A stretch of 64,000 nucleotides of DNA from Streptomyces sp. MspMP-M5 (GTDB lineage Bacteria > Actinomycetota > Actinomycetes > Streptomycetales > Streptomycetaceae). The translations under genes and the position numbers were made by a program. This document shows, piece after piece, positions 8,313-18,083 of this stretch; position 1 is the stretch's first letter, and each line of letters opens with the position of its first letter. The notes below the pieces were generated by a model, which ran no database searches, had not been told where the DNA came from, and saw only the letters and a list, made by a program, of their open reading frames with translations. Location: positions 1 to 64,000 of the forward strand of contig NZ_KB891878.1 in NCBI RefSeq assembly GCF_000373585.1, given 5' to 3'.

Positions 8313-9260
8313 ATGAGCGCCACGCCCCCGGTCCCCCACCTGCCCCGGACCATCGACGAGAGCACCCTGCTGCGCGCCCTCCCGATGGCCGCCGCCGTCG
8401 ACGCCCTCCGCGCCGCGCTGCGCGACGGCCCCGACCCCGAAGCCGATCCCCCGCGCACCATCGTGCCCGTCGAGCACGGCCAGCTGCTGCTGATGCCCGC
8501 ACACCGCAGCCGGTACGCGGGCGTCAAGGTCGCCACCGTCGCCCCGGACAACCCCGACGCCGGACTCCCCCGCGTCCAGGGCCAGTACCTCCTCTTCGAC
8601 GCCACCACCCTCTCCCCGCTCGCGCTGCTGGACGGCATCGCGCTGACCACCGTGCGCACCTCCGCCGTCTCCGCGCTCGCCGCCGATCTGCTCGCCGTCC
8701 CCGACGCGGGCCGGCTGGTGGTGTTCGGCACCGGGCCGCAGGCCCGCGGCCACCTGGACGCGCTGCGCGCGGTGCGGCCGCTCACCCACGTCACGGTGGT
8801 GGGACGCACACCGGCGAACGTCGAACGCTTCGTCGCCGAGGCCCGCCGGGACACCGGGCTCACCGTGGAGTCCGGCGAGCCGTCCGCCGTCGCCGGCGCC
8901 GACCTCGTCGCCTGCTGCACGACCGCCCACACCCCGCTGTTCGACGGCGCCCTGCTCCCGCCGCACGCCACGGTGACCGCGGTCGGCTCCCATGAACGCG
9001 GCAGCCGCGAGGTGGACACCACCACCGTCCTGCGCAGCACGGTCGTGGTCGAGTCCCGGTCCGCCGCGGCCCGCGAGGCCGGCGACCTCATCCCGGAGCT
9101 GGAGAGCGGACGGCTCGACCGGGAGGCACTGGTGACGCTCGCCGGCCTGGCCACCGGCGCGGCCGCCGCGGACCCGGAACGTCCCCGCCTCTTCAAGAGC
9201 GTCGGGATGGCCTGGGAGGACCTCGCGGTCGCGGGCGCCGCCTACGAAGGTGCTGCCTGA
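8313..9260 (+). CDS. Ornithine cyclodeaminase / mu-crystallin family protein
   Basis: A 315-residue NAD(P)-binding protein of the OCD/mu-crystallin family. Features are GVKVATVAPDNP near residue 70, DGIALTTVRTSAVSALAADLL near residue 105, and the dinucleotide fold VVFGTGPQARGHLDAL near residue 140. The family includes ornithine cyclodeaminase, ketimine reductases and opine or alanine dehydrogenases; which substrate is used here cannot be told. The ATG at 8313 fits homology. It stands alone between the chitinase terminator and a FUSC gene. Confidence 0.85.
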   Translation: MSATPPVPHLPRTIDESTLLRALPMAAAVDALRAALRDGPDPEADPPRTIVPVEHGQLLLMPAHRSRYAGVKVATVAPDNPDAGLPRVQGQYLLFDATTLSPLALLDGIALTTVRTSAVSALAADLLAVPDAGRLVVFGTGPQARGHLDALRAVRPLTHVTVVGRTPANVERFVAEARRDTGLTVESGEPSAVAGADLVACCTTAHTPLFDGALLPPHATVTAVGSHERGSREVDTTTVLRSTVVVESRSAAAREAGDLIPELESGRLDREALVTLAGLATGAAAADPERPRLFKSVGMAWEDLAVAGAAYEGAA

Positions 9261-9364
9261 CGGCACACTCACCGGCGGTTCCGGCGACCCTCGTGCGATG
9301 CTAAGGGCGCCCGGCCGAGGGGCCTGACCTCGGCCGATGCCGAGATTGGGGAGCGTACGGCACG

Positions 9365-11620
9365 GTGAAGGCAGCTATACGACGGACCGTTACGGGCACC
9401 TGGAACCGCTTCGCGGCCTCCGACCCGGGACTGCTGCGACTGATGGCCGGGCTGCGGACGGTGGGGGCGATCGTGCTGACCCTCGTCGTCCTGGCGCTGC
9501 TCGGCACCGGCGTCACCTTGTTGGTCGCGGGCGCCATGGCGGCGATGGTCGCCACCTTCGCCATCCGGGAGAAGGAGGTGCGCGGCCAGGCGGTCACCCT
9601 CGCCCTGGGCCTGCCGGTCGCGCTGGCCGCGGTGACGCTGGGGGCGCTGCTGCACAGCCGGATCATCGCCGGTGACCTGTTCTTCATCGCGCTGATCTTC
9701 GGTGCGGCCTACGCCCGCCGGTTCGGCGACCGCGGGACGGCACTGGGGCTGATCGGCTTCCAGGTCTACTTCGTCTCGCTGTTCGTGCACGCCACCGTGG
9801 CGACGCTGCCGGAGCTGTTCCTGACCCTGGCGGTCGCGTTCGCGTGCAGCGCGGTGGTGCGCTTCGCCGTCTTCCCCGACACTCCCGAACGCACCCTGGC
9901 CCGGCTCCGGGAGGCGTTCCGGGCCCGGATGGCGCAGCTGGTGGCGACCCACCGGGAGGTGGTGGACGCCGGGCCCGAGGAGATCGACGGCGTCCTCGAC
10001 GACCTGCGGCGGCACACCGCGCGGCTGCACGAGACGGCGCTGATGATCCAGGGCCGGCTGGAGGAGGGCACCCGCGACGCGGCCACCGCGGCACTGCTCC
10101 AACGCCGCGTCGCGGACGCCGAGATCGCCGCCGAACGCCTGGGCATGACGCTGCTCAACGCGCGCAGCGCGGAGCGCACCGACACCCTCACCCTGCACCT
10201 GCCGCACGCCCCGGTCCCGGCCACCGCCAACCGCATGCAGTCGGAGGGCGACGCGGTGGCGACCCTCCGCCGGGACCTGGACGCGCTGGCGCTGCTGGTG
10301 GCCCGGGCGCCCGGCGACCGCGGCACCGCGGTGGCGCACGTCCGCAACCGCCTGCTGGGCTACCGCGACGAGGACAACCTGCCGCGCGGCTCGGGCGCCG
10401 TCCAGGACGCCTTCCGTGCGCTCGGTGAGGCCGCCCGCGCGGTGCTCGGTCTGCGGCTGGCACTGGACGGGCCGCAGGACGAGTCCGACGACACCTCCGC
10501 CACCACTCGCTCGCGGGAGGAGTTCGACGCCGAGGACCTGGCGATCTTCGGCGCGGAGGAGGCCGAGGAGGAGGAGCACACCGGCCTGAAGCGGCCCACC
10601 ACCCGGGCGGCGTTCCAGGTCGCGGTCGGTTCCGCGCTGGCCATCGTCGGCGGCGAGTTCCTGTCCACCCAGCGCTGGTACTGGGCGGTGCTGACCTGCT
10701 GGGTGGTGTTCCTCAACACCGCGTCCACCGGCGAGGTCCTGGTCAAGGGCTACCGCCGGCTGGTGGGCACGGTGCTCGGCGTGGCCGCCGGTGTGGCGCT
10801 GGCCGGGCTGGTGGGCAACCACACCTGGACGGCGTTCGTCCTGGTGCTGCTCTGCGTCTTCGGGGGCTTCTTCACCGCGCCGCTGTCGTACGCGCTGATG
10901 TCCTTCTTCGTCACCGCGATGCTGGGCCTGCTCTACACCCTCCTCAACACCTACAGCGTCGCGACGCTGGTGCTGCGGATCGAGGAGACGGCACTGGGCG
11001 CGGCGTGCGGGATCATCGCCGCGGCGGTGGTCCTGCCGGTGCACACCGACCGGCGCACCGACGAGCACCTGGCCGCGGTGCTGGACCGGCTGCGCGAGGC
11101 GGTGTCGGCGGCGGTGGCCCAGCTGTCCGGCGGTCCCGCGGTGGACCTGCTGACCCTCGCCCGCGACCTGGACACCGCGCTGAACGACCTGCGCGACTCC
11201 ACCCAGCCGCTGGTGCACCCCATCACCCCGCTGCGGGTCCGCCGCCAGACCGCGCGCTATCTGGTGGCGCTGCTGGAGACCTGCGCCTACCACGCCCGGT
11301 CGCTGGCGGCGACCGCCGAGCTGCTGCCGGCCAGCCGCTCGGTGGCGGCCGATCCGCGGCTGGGCCGCGTCGGCCGGCGCATCGCGAGCAATATCGAGCT
11401 GATCTCCGCCCGGGTGCAGGACCAGCCCGCGGACGGCGAGGTGGAGGCGGGCGCCAGCATCGCCTCGCTGCTGGACGCCGGCGACTCCCCGGTGCCGCCC
11501 TCGCACACCGTCACCTTCCGTGTGCTGCGGCATCTGCAGCGGCTCGACGAGGGTGTGGTGGGTATCGCCCGCGCCCTGGACGTGCCGGTGGCCGGCCGGG
11601 CCGGCCGGAAGAACATCTGA
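9365..11620 (+). CDS. FUSC-family inner-membrane protein
   Basis: A 751-residue protein with two blocks of membrane helices (about residues 30-175 and 415-555) separated by a long cytoplasmic helical domain, and with a long soluble C-terminus. This is the layout of FUSC/YccS/aromatic-acid exporter (AaeB)-like proteins. WYWAVLTCWVVFLNT and the repeated GTVLGVAAG segment are typical of the second block. Possibly an exporter of aromatic or toxic acids; the substrate is unknown. GTG start. Confidence 0.8.
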   Translation: MKAAIRRTVTGTWNRFAASDPGLLRLMAGLRTVGAIVLTLVVLALLGTGVTLLVAGAMAAMVATFAIREKEVRGQAVTLALGLPVALAAVTLGALLHSRIIAGDLFFIALIFGAAYARRFGDRGTALGLIGFQVYFVSLFVHATVATLPELFLTLAVAFACSAVVRFAVFPDTPERTLARLREAFRARMAQLVATHREVVDAGPEEIDGVLDDLRRHTARLHETALMIQGRLEEGTRDAATAALLQRRVADAEIAAERLGMTLLNARSAERTDTLTLHLPHAPVPATANRMQSEGDAVATLRRDLDALALLVARAPGDRGTAVAHVRNRLLGYRDEDNLPRGSGAVQDAFRALGEAARAVLGLRLALDGPQDESDDTSATTRSREEFDAEDLAIFGAEEAEEEEHTGLKRPTTRAAFQVAVGSALAIVGGEFLSTQRWYWAVLTCWVVFLNTASTGEVLVKGYRRLVGTVLGVAAGVALAGLVGNHTWTAFVLVLLCVFGGFFTAPLSYALMSFFVTAMLGLLYTLLNTYSVATLVLRIEETALGAACGIIAAAVVLPVHTDRRTDEHLAAVLDRLREAVSAAVAQLSGGPAVDLLTLARDLDTALNDLRDSTQPLVHPITPLRVRRQTARYLVALLETCAYHARSLAATAELLPASRSVAADPRLGRVGRRIASNIELISARVQDQPADGEVEAGASIASLLDAGDSPVPPSHTVTFRVLRHLQRLDEGVVGIARALDVPVAGRAGRKNI

Positions 11621-11626
11621 CGCGGC

Positions 11627-11672
11627 CGGTGGTGACGGGGGGCGCGGCGCACGGCCCGCCCCGTCACCGCCG
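11627..11672 (+). terminator. Strong hairpin terminator after FUSC gene
   Basis: A 14-bp stem (around GGTGACGGGG at 11631-11640 paired with CCCCGTCACC at 11659-11668, extended outward with one G-U pair) begins 7 nt after the FUSC stop. Confidence 0.65.
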
Positions 11673-12017
11673 GGTAAAACCTTTCCCTCGTTCCCGTAGC
11701 GCGGCCCGGCCCCCGCCGCGGCCGCCCGCTTCCCTCCCCCACGGAGAACCCGCAGCTCAAAGCAGCGCTCTCGTGATCGCCGACCGCTGGGGCGCCGCCC
11801 CGCGCGCCCCTCCCCCGCGATGCGCCCCGGTTGACGCGACCGGTTCCCCGGGCACACCCTCCTTACATAGGTGCTCGATACAACTGACTCTGGTGGAGCG
11901 GCTCGGGCGGCCGGCCCCGACCGGCCTCGTCCGCCCCCTCCGGGCCCGCGGCCGCAGCGGCGCCTCCGGCGTCCCCCTGCGCCCGCGGCCCCAGAGTTCG
12001 GAGCAGGAGGACACGGC
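11673..12017 (+). other. Gene-free leader region upstream of asparagine synthetase
   Basis: No convincing frame in about 345 nt. A TTGACG and a TACATAGGT stretch occur near 11832-11870 but at poor spacing, so I do not call a promoter. The last bases before 12018 contain GGAGCAGGAGG, a good ribosome-binding site for the asparagine synthetase gene. Confidence 0.35.
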
Positions 12018-13862
12018 ATGTGCGGTATCACCGGCTGGATTTCCTTCGACCGCGATCTGCGTTCCGAGCAGAAGACCGTGGACGCGATGACCGAGACGAT
12101 GTCCTGCCGCGGCCCCGACGACCGCGGCACCTGGGTACGCGGCCCGGCCGCGCTCGGCCACCGTCGCCTCGCCATCATCGACCTGCCCGGCGGACGTCAG
12201 CCCATGACCGCCCAACGCCCCGACGGCACCGAGGTCGTCCTCGTCTACTCCGGCGAGACCTACAACTTCGGCGAGCTGCGCAGCGAACTGACGGGCCGCG
12301 GCCACCACTTCACCACCGACTCCGACACCGAGGTCGTCCTGCACGGATACCTGGAGTGGGGCGAAGCGGTCGCCGAACACCTCAACGGGATGTTCGCGTT
12401 CGCCGTCTGGGACGAGCAGCGCCGCCGGCTGGTGATGGTCCGCGACCGGATGGGCATCAAGCCGTTCTACTACTACCCCACCACCGACGGCGTGCTGTTC
12501 GGCTCCGAACCCAAGGCGATTCTCGCCAACCCGCTCGCCCAGCGGCGGGTCGGACTGGACGGCTTGCGCGAGCTGTTCGCCTGCGTCAAGACACCCGGAC
12601 ACGCCGTGTGGGACGGCATGTACGAGGTCGAGCCGGGCAGCGTCGTCACCGTCGACGCCGACGGAGTGCGCCGGCACGTCTACTGGTCGCTGCGCACCCG
12701 TGCGCACCACGACGACCAGGAGACCACGATCGGCCACGTCCGAACCCTGCTCGACGACATCGTCCGCCGCCAGCTGGTCTCTGACGTCCCGCGCTGCACC
12801 CTGCTCTCCGGCGGCCTGGACTCCTCGGCGATGACCACCCTGGCGGCCCGTCAACTGGCCGAGACGGGCGAGACGGTGCGCAGCTTCGCCGTCGACTTCG
12901 TCGGCCAGACCGAGAACTTCGTCGCCGACGACCTGCGCGCCACCCCCGACACCCCCTTCGTGCACGACGTGGCCCGGGTCGCCGGCACCGAGCACCAGGA
13001 CATCGTGCTGGACTCCGCCGCCCTGGCCGACCTCGACGTCCGCGCCGAGATGCTGCGCGCCCGCGACCTGCCGCTGGGCCTGGGCGACATGGACGCCTCC
13101 CTCTACCTGCTGTTCAAGTCGATCCGCGAGCACTCGACGGTGGCGTTGTCCGGCGAGTCGGCCGACGAGGTCTTCGGCGGGTACAAGCAGTTCTTCGACG
13201 AGGAGGCCCGCAAGGCCGACACCTTCCCCTGGCTCGTCCGCCACACCCAGCACATCGGCGACGACCGGACCATCCTGACCTCCGACGTCAGCGAACGCCT
13301 CGACCTGCGCTCCTACATCCAGGACGGCTACGACCGCGCCGTCAAGGACGTCGAACGGCTCGACGGGGAGAGCGACTTCGAGTTCCGGATGCGGACGATC
13401 TGCCATCTGCACCTGACGCGGTTCGTCCGGATCCTGCTGGACCGCAAGGACCGGGCGAGCATGGCCGTCGGACTGGAGGTCCGGGTCCCGTTCTGCGACC
13501 ACCGCCTGGTCGAGTACGTCTACAACGCCCCCTGGTCCCTGAAGTCCTTCGACGGCCGGGAGAAGAGCCTGCTGCGCGAGGCCACCGCCGATCTGCTGCC
13601 CAGGTCGGTGTACGACCGGGTGAAGAGCCCGTACCCGTCCACCCAGGACCCGCAGTACGCCGTCGCGCTCCAGCAGCACGCCAAGGACCTGCTGGCGCGC
13701 CCCTCGCACCAGGTCTTCGACCTCGTCGACCGCGACTGGCTGCGCCGTGCGGCGCACCATGGGACGCCGCAGATCACCCAGGCAGCACGGCGCGGCCTCG
13801 AACGGACACTGGATCTGGCCCTGTGGTTGGAGATGTACTCCCCCGCCATTACGCTCACTTGA
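12018..13862 (+). CDS. asnB: Asparagine synthase (glutamine-hydrolysing)
   Basis: A 614-residue two-domain enzyme. The N-terminal class-II glutaminase starts MCGITGW, with Cys2 as the nucleophile, and continues with CRGPDDRG and a conserved RLAIIDLPGG. The synthetase domain has the ATP pyrophosphatase loop SGGLDSS at about residues 264-270 and GESADEVFGGY further on. It converts aspartate, glutamine and ATP to asparagine. A strong RBS is present. A MarR-type regulator follows 66 nt later on the same strand. Confidence 0.92.
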   Translation: MCGITGWISFDRDLRSEQKTVDAMTETMSCRGPDDRGTWVRGPAALGHRRLAIIDLPGGRQPMTAQRPDGTEVVLVYSGETYNFGELRSELTGRGHHFTTDSDTEVVLHGYLEWGEAVAEHLNGMFAFAVWDEQRRRLVMVRDRMGIKPFYYYPTTDGVLFGSEPKAILANPLAQRRVGLDGLRELFACVKTPGHAVWDGMYEVEPGSVVTVDADGVRRHVYWSLRTRAHHDDQETTIGHVRTLLDDIVRRQLVSDVPRCTLLSGGLDSSAMTTLAARQLAETGETVRSFAVDFVGQTENFVADDLRATPDTPFVHDVARVAGTEHQDIVLDSAALADLDVRAEMLRARDLPLGLGDMDASLYLLFKSIREHSTVALSGESADEVFGGYKQFFDEEARKADTFPWLVRHTQHIGDDRTILTSDVSERLDLRSYIQDGYDRAVKDVERLDGESDFEFRMRTICHLHLTRFVRILLDRKDRASMAVGLEVRVPFCDHRLVEYVYNAPWSLKSFDGREKSLLREATADLLPRSVYDRVKSPYPSTQDPQYAVALQQHAKDLLARPSHQVFDLVDRDWLRRAAHHGTPQITQAARRGLERTLDLALWLEMYSPAITLT

Positions 13863-13928
13863 TCCGCGGCGAGCCCTGAGCAGGGGATGCACGGCGGACC
13901 CGGTGCGGTACCGAGGGATGGTTGAGCG

Positions 13929-14357
13929 ATGACAATCGGCGACGACGCGGCGCTCCAACTGGTGGTCTCACTGCACCGGCTCACCCGGAGCCTGCGCAGA
14001 TCCGCCGCGGCGGGCAGCATCCAGCTGACCCATGTCGCCGTGCTGGCGCTGCTCAACCAGCGCGGCCCGTCCCGGATCGGGGAGATCGCGCAGTGGGTGC
14101 CCTGCTCCCAGCCGACCGCCACCGCGGCGGTCCTCGGCCTGGAGTCGGCCGGCCTGGTGCGCCGCGAGGCCGACCCCGAGGACCGGCGCGCCAGCCGGAT
14201 CCTGCTCACCGAACGCGGCACCGCGGCGCTGGCGGACCTCGCCCGCGATGAGGCACAGGTGCTCACCCGTCGCCTCGCCGCGCTCCGGCCAGCGGAGATC
14301 CGCCGGCTGACCGAGGTCGAGCCGCTGCTCCGCCGCCTCGCCGAGGCGGGCGACTGA
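13929..14357 (+). CDS. MarR-family transcriptional regulator
   Basis: A 142-residue winged-helix protein. The recognition region IGEIAQWVPCSQPTATAAVLGLESAGLVRREADPEDRRA carries the MarR DxRxx wing signature. It would dimerise and bind palindromic DNA, often released by small aromatic ligands. It could regulate itself, the upstream asparagine synthetase or more distant genes; no operator was found in the 66-nt gap. The single Cys64 in the recognition helix region might be redox-active, but that is a guess. Confidence 0.88.
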   Translation: MTIGDDAALQLVVSLHRLTRSLRRSAAAGSIQLTHVAVLALLNQRGPSRIGEIAQWVPCSQPTATAAVLGLESAGLVRREADPEDRRASRILLTERGTAALADLARDEAQVLTRRLAALRPAEIRRLTEVEPLLRRLAEAGD

Positions 14358-14466
14358 CCAACTGGCCAACCGACCAGCGGCCGCTCCGGCCCTGCGCTCG
14401 GCCTCCGCTTTCTCCCTCGCCCGTCCCGGCACGGGCACCGGCATCCGGATCAATTGCGTCCGTGAC

Positions 14467-14478
14467 GGCGATATCGCC
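14467..14478. promoter_or_regulatory. Perfect 12-bp palindrome upstream of selA
   Basis: GGCGATATCGCC is a perfect palindrome about 110 nt before the selA ATG, in a 227-nt gap that shows no gene. It could be an operator; no regulator can be named. Confidence 0.25.
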
Positions 14479-14584
14479 CCACTCGGCCGGGAAGGGCTGC
14501 CCATGCGCACCGCCGACCGACTGACTGGCTGACTGGCGACCGGCCAGGTGCGGCGGGGCGGCCCACTGCGAGAAAGGGCGGACG

Positions 14585-15955
14585 ATGCGGGTCGAGAAGG
14601 CGGTGCAGGCCGCGGAATCGGTGCGGGCCGAGGACGCGGTGCGCCCGGCGTCCGGGACGGACGGCGACCCCAGGCGGCTGGTGGCCCGCACCGACGCCGT
14701 ACTGGCCGACCCACGGCTGGCCGCAGCCCTGCACCGACTGGGCCCCGGCGTCGTGAAACCACTGGTGGTGGCGGCCCAACAGCGGGCCCGCACCGGCGGG
14801 TTACCGCCCTCCGCGATCACCGAGGCGGTGCTGCGGGCGCTGCCCCGGAACGCCGGCGGGCTGCGCCCGGTACTGAACGCGACAGGGGTGCTGCTGCACA
14901 CCAACCTCGGGCGGGCCCCGCTGTCGGCGGCGGCCCGGGCGGCGGTGGCCGACGCCTGCGGCTGCACCGATGTGGAACTGGACCTCGGCACCGGCCGGCG
15001 CGCCCGGCGCGGCGCCGCCGCCCTCGACGCCCTGCTGCACGCCGTCCCGGCGGCCGAGGCGGCGCATGTGGTCAACAACGGCGCCGCCGCCCTCGTCCTG
15101 GCCGCGACCGCGCTGGCCGCCGGCCGCGAAATCATCGTCAGCCGCGGCGAGTTGGTGGAGATCGGCGACGGTTTCCGGCTGCCGGAGCTGCTGGTGTCCA
15201 CCGGCGCCCGCCTGCGGGAGGTGGGCACCACCAACCGCACCACCGCCGACGACTACCGGGCCGCGCTGAGCCCGGACACCGGCTGTGTGCTCAAGATCCA
15301 CCCCTCCAACTTCCGGATCAGCGGCTTCACCCGCGCGGCGACCGTCGCCGAACTGTCCCGCCTCGGCGTCCCGGTCGTCGCCGACATCGGCTCCGGCCTG
15401 CTGGCACCCGACCCGCTGCTGCCCGACGAGCCGGACGCGGAGAGCTGGCTGCGGGCCGGCGCGTCCGTCGTCACGGCCAGCGGCGACAAGCTGCTCGGCG
15501 GCCCGCAGTGCGGACTGGTCCTGGGGCGCGCCGAGCCGGTCCGCCGGATGGCACGGCACCCGTTGGCACGCGCCCTGCGCACCGACAAGCTGACGCTCGC
15601 CGCACTGACCGCGACCGTCCGCGGACCGGCCACTCCCACCCACCGGGCCCTGCACACCGATGTCCGGGAACTCCGGTCGCGCGCCGAGCGACTGGCCGAA
15701 CGCCTGCGCGCCGCCGGCGTGGACGCGTACGCGGTGGCCTCCGAGGCGACGGTGGGCGGCGGTGGTGCCCCGGGCGTCGTCCTCCCCAGCGCGGCGCTGT
15801 CGCTGCCGGAGTGGTTCGCGGCGCGGCTGCGCACCGGTGCGCCCGCCGTACTGGGACGCGTCGCGGGCGGGCGGTGTCTGCTGGATCTGCGGGCGGTGCC
15901 CGCGGAGGAGGACACCGAGTTGGCGGAGGCGGTCCGCGCCGCCGCGGACCGGTGA
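14585..15955 (+). CDS. selA: L-seryl-tRNA(Sec) selenium transferase SelA
   Basis: A 456-residue PLP enzyme that converts seryl-tRNA-Sec to selenocysteinyl-tRNA-Sec using selenophosphate. Family marks are LNATGVLLHTNLGRAPLS (about residue 97), VELDLGTGRRARRG, the tail of VVNNGAAALVLA, IHPSNFRISGF and the PLP lysine in SGDKLLGGPQCG (Lys302). Codon 73 is TTA, rare in Streptomyces and read only by the bldA tRNA, so translation may depend on bldA. The stop overlaps the start of selB. Confidence 0.95.
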   Translation: MRVEKAVQAAESVRAEDAVRPASGTDGDPRRLVARTDAVLADPRLAAALHRLGPGVVKPLVVAAQQRARTGGLPPSAITEAVLRALPRNAGGLRPVLNATGVLLHTNLGRAPLSAAARAAVADACGCTDVELDLGTGRRARRGAAALDALLHAVPAAEAAHVVNNGAAALVLAATALAAGREIIVSRGELVEIGDGFRLPELLVSTGARLREVGTTNRTTADDYRAALSPDTGCVLKIHPSNFRISGFTRAATVAELSRLGVPVVADIGSGLLAPDPLLPDEPDAESWLRAGASVVTASGDKLLGGPQCGLVLGRAEPVRRMARHPLARALRTDKLTLAALTATVRGPATPTHRALHTDVRELRSRAERLAERLRAAGVDAYAVASEATVGGGGAPGVVLPSAALSLPEWFAARLRTGAPAVLGRVAGGRCLLDLRAVPAEEDTELAEAVRAAADR

Positions 15956-17832
15956 GCCGCGTGGCAGGCAACGACGACGGCGAGGTGCGGGCGGCCGGCC
16001 GGATGCATGTGCTGGCCACCGCCGGCCATGTCGATCACGGCAAGTCCACGCTGGTCAAGGCGTTGACCGGCATGGAACCGGACCGGTGGGAGGAGGAGCG
16101 CCGCCGCGGCCTCACCCTCGACCTGGGGTTCGTCTGGACGCGGCTCGGCCCCACCGACCCGTCCCTCGCCTTCGTCGACGTCCCGGGCCACGAGCGGCTG
16201 GTGGGCACCATGCTCGCCGGGGTCGGGCCGGTCCCGGCGGTCCTCCTGGTGGTCGCTGCCGACCAGGGCTGGCAGCCGCAATCGGCCGAGCACCTCGCCG
16301 TCCTGGACGCGCTCGGAGTGCGGTACGGGCTGCTGGCGGTCACCCGCAGCGACCTCGCCGACCCGGAGCCGGTCCGCCGGGACGCGCTGACACGGATCGC
16401 CGCCACCTCCCTGGGCCGCGTCGCATCCGTTCCGGTCAGCGCCACCACCGGCACCGGTCTCGCCGAACTCCGGGCGGCTCTCACCCGGTTGACGGGCCGC
16501 CTCCCCGCTCCGGACCACGGCGCCGACGTCCGGCTGTGGGCGGACCGGGTCTTCTCCGTCCGCGGCCGGGGCACCGTGGTCACCGGCACGCTCGGCGGCG
16601 GCACCCTGCGCACCGGCGACCGGCTCGTCGTCGCCGGCGGCGACGGGGCCCCCGGGGCGGACGCGGAGGTCCGGGTGCGGGGCCTGCAGTGCCTCCGGCA
16701 GGAGCGTACGGAGGTGACGGCGGTGGCGCGGGTGGCCGTCAACGTCCACGGCCCGGGCGAGGCCCGCATCCGGCGCGGCAGTGCCCTGCTCACCCCCGGC
16801 CGATGGACCGGCACCGACCTGATCGACGTCCGGCTGCGCGGGGACGCCACCACCGCGCTCCCCCGCCACCTGATGCTGCACGCCGGCACGGCCGCGGTCC
16901 CGGTCACGGTCCGCCCCCTCGGCCCGGACACCGCCCGGCTCACTCTCCGCCGCCCGCTCCCCCTACGGGTCGGCGACCGCGCCCTGCTCCGCGACCCGGG
17001 CCGGCACCGGGTCCCGGGCGGCATCACGGTGCTCGACGTCCGGCCGCCCCGGCTCACCCGGCGCGGCGACGCGGCCTCCCGCGCCGCGGTGCTCGCCACG
17101 CTGACCGGCGCCCCGGACGCCACCGCCGAACTCCGCCGCCGCGGCCTGATCCGGCGTCAGGACCTGCTCGCGATGGGCGTCCCGGCCACCGGGTCGGAGG
17201 TCGCCCCCGGCTGGCTGGCCGACCCGGCCCACTGGACCCGGCTCCGCACCCGCCTGGCCACCGCCGTCACCGCACACGCCACGGACCACCCCCTCACCCC
17301 CGGCCTCCCCACCGAGGCCGCCCGCCGGCTGCTCGACCTCCCGGACCGCGCCCTCGTCCACGCGCTCCTGACCACACCCGGTACCCGCCCCCTCCACCAC
17401 CGCGACGGCCGGATCTACGACACCACCGAACACCCGCCCCTCCCACCCCGCGTACGCACGGCAGTCGACACGGTCCTCCGCGACCTCGCCACCGCGCCGT
17501 TCCACGCCCCGGACACCACCCGCCTCGCCGAACTCGGCCTTGCCACCCGAGAGTTGGCGGCGGCCGAGGCCGCGGGCATGCTGTGGCGCCTCACCGAGGG
17601 CATCGTCCTGCGCCCCGGCGCCGACACCCGGGCCGCCGCCCTCCTCGCCGCCCTCCCCCAGCCCTTCACCCTCAGCGAGGCCCGCCGCGCCCTCGACACC
17701 ACCCGCCGGGTCGCCGTCCCCCTCCTGGAACACCTGGACCACCAGGGCCGCACCCAACGCATCAACGCCACCCACCGCCGCTGCCGCACCCCCACCGCCA
17801 CCGGGGGCGGGCCCGCACTGTCGCCTCCGTGA
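15952..17832 (+). CDS. selB: Selenocysteine-specific elongation factor SelB
   Basis: A 626-residue (or 609 if starting at the ATG at 16003) GTPase. G1 is GHVDHGKST, the effector region follows (RRRGLTLDLGF), and G3 is DVPGHERL. EF-Tu-like beta-barrels come next and then a C-terminal set of winged helices that would bind the SECIS hairpin. It delivers Sec-tRNA to UGA codons. The GTG at 15952 overlaps selA (GTGA), but homology begins only at MHVLATAGHVDHGK (16003), so the later start may be the true one. The C-terminal part is unusually rich in Pro, Arg and His. Confidence 0.93.
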   Translation: MSRVAGNDDGEVRAAGRMHVLATAGHVDHGKSTLVKALTGMEPDRWEEERRRGLTLDLGFVWTRLGPTDPSLAFVDVPGHERLVGTMLAGVGPVPAVLLVVAADQGWQPQSAEHLAVLDALGVRYGLLAVTRSDLADPEPVRRDALTRIAATSLGRVASVPVSATTGTGLAELRAALTRLTGRLPAPDHGADVRLWADRVFSVRGRGTVVTGTLGGGTLRTGDRLVVAGGDGAPGADAEVRVRGLQCLRQERTEVTAVARVAVNVHGPGEARIRRGSALLTPGRWTGTDLIDVRLRGDATTALPRHLMLHAGTAAVPVTVRPLGPDTARLTLRRPLPLRVGDRALLRDPGRHRVPGGITVLDVRPPRLTRRGDAASRAAVLATLTGAPDATAELRRRGLIRRQDLLAMGVPATGSEVAPGWLADPAHWTRLRTRLATAVTAHATDHPLTPGLPTEAARRLLDLPDRALVHALLTTPGTRPLHHRDGRIYDTTEHPPLPPRVRTAVDTVLRDLATAPFHAPDTTRLAELGLATRELAAAEAAGMLWRLTEGIVLRPGADTRAAALLAALPQPFTLSEARRALDTTRRVAVPLLEHLDHQGRTQRINATHRRCRTPTATGGGPALSPP

Positions 17833-17909
17833 CATCCAGGGCAGAGCTTGCCAGCATCACCCAAACGCGGTAATAGCCTCAGACCATCCAGCGGCATATC
17901 ATCTTCGGC

Positions 17910-18077
17910 ATGGCGCCCACATGCGTCCCAGACGCCACCGCCGAGGCCAACGAACGTATACGTACGTTCATGGCCGCCCGTGTCGGTCGGCCACTATGGC
18001 CCGAAGAGCAAGCCGAGTACGAGCAACTGCTCGCCGCTTGGACCGACGCGATACACACCCGCCGGCCCACGAACTGA
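17910..18077 (+). CDS. Small conserved-looking protein, 55 residues
   Basis: A 55-residue frame starting MAPTCVPDATAEANERIR. It contains a compact amphipathic helical stretch (RPLWPEEQAEYEQLLAAWTDAI) and is followed 6 nt later by a strong hairpin terminator, which supports a real gene. I do not recognise a function; the composition suggests a small soluble helical protein. It lies between selB and a GNAT gene on the same strand. It is too short for many gene finders. Confidence 0.6.
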   Translation: MAPTCVPDATAEANERIRTFMAARVGRPLWPEEQAEYEQLLAAWTDAIHTRRPTN

Positions 18078-18083
18078 CCACCA

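Noticed and set aside
11829..11870. Promoter TTGACG ... TACATA before asparagine synthetase
   Set aside because: The spacing is about 27 nt, too long for a normal sigma-70-type promoter.
14548..15951. Long N-terminal extension of SelB
   Set aside because: It is an antisense-like frame through selA with Arg/Pro-rich nonsense; the conserved SelB start is at 15952-16003.
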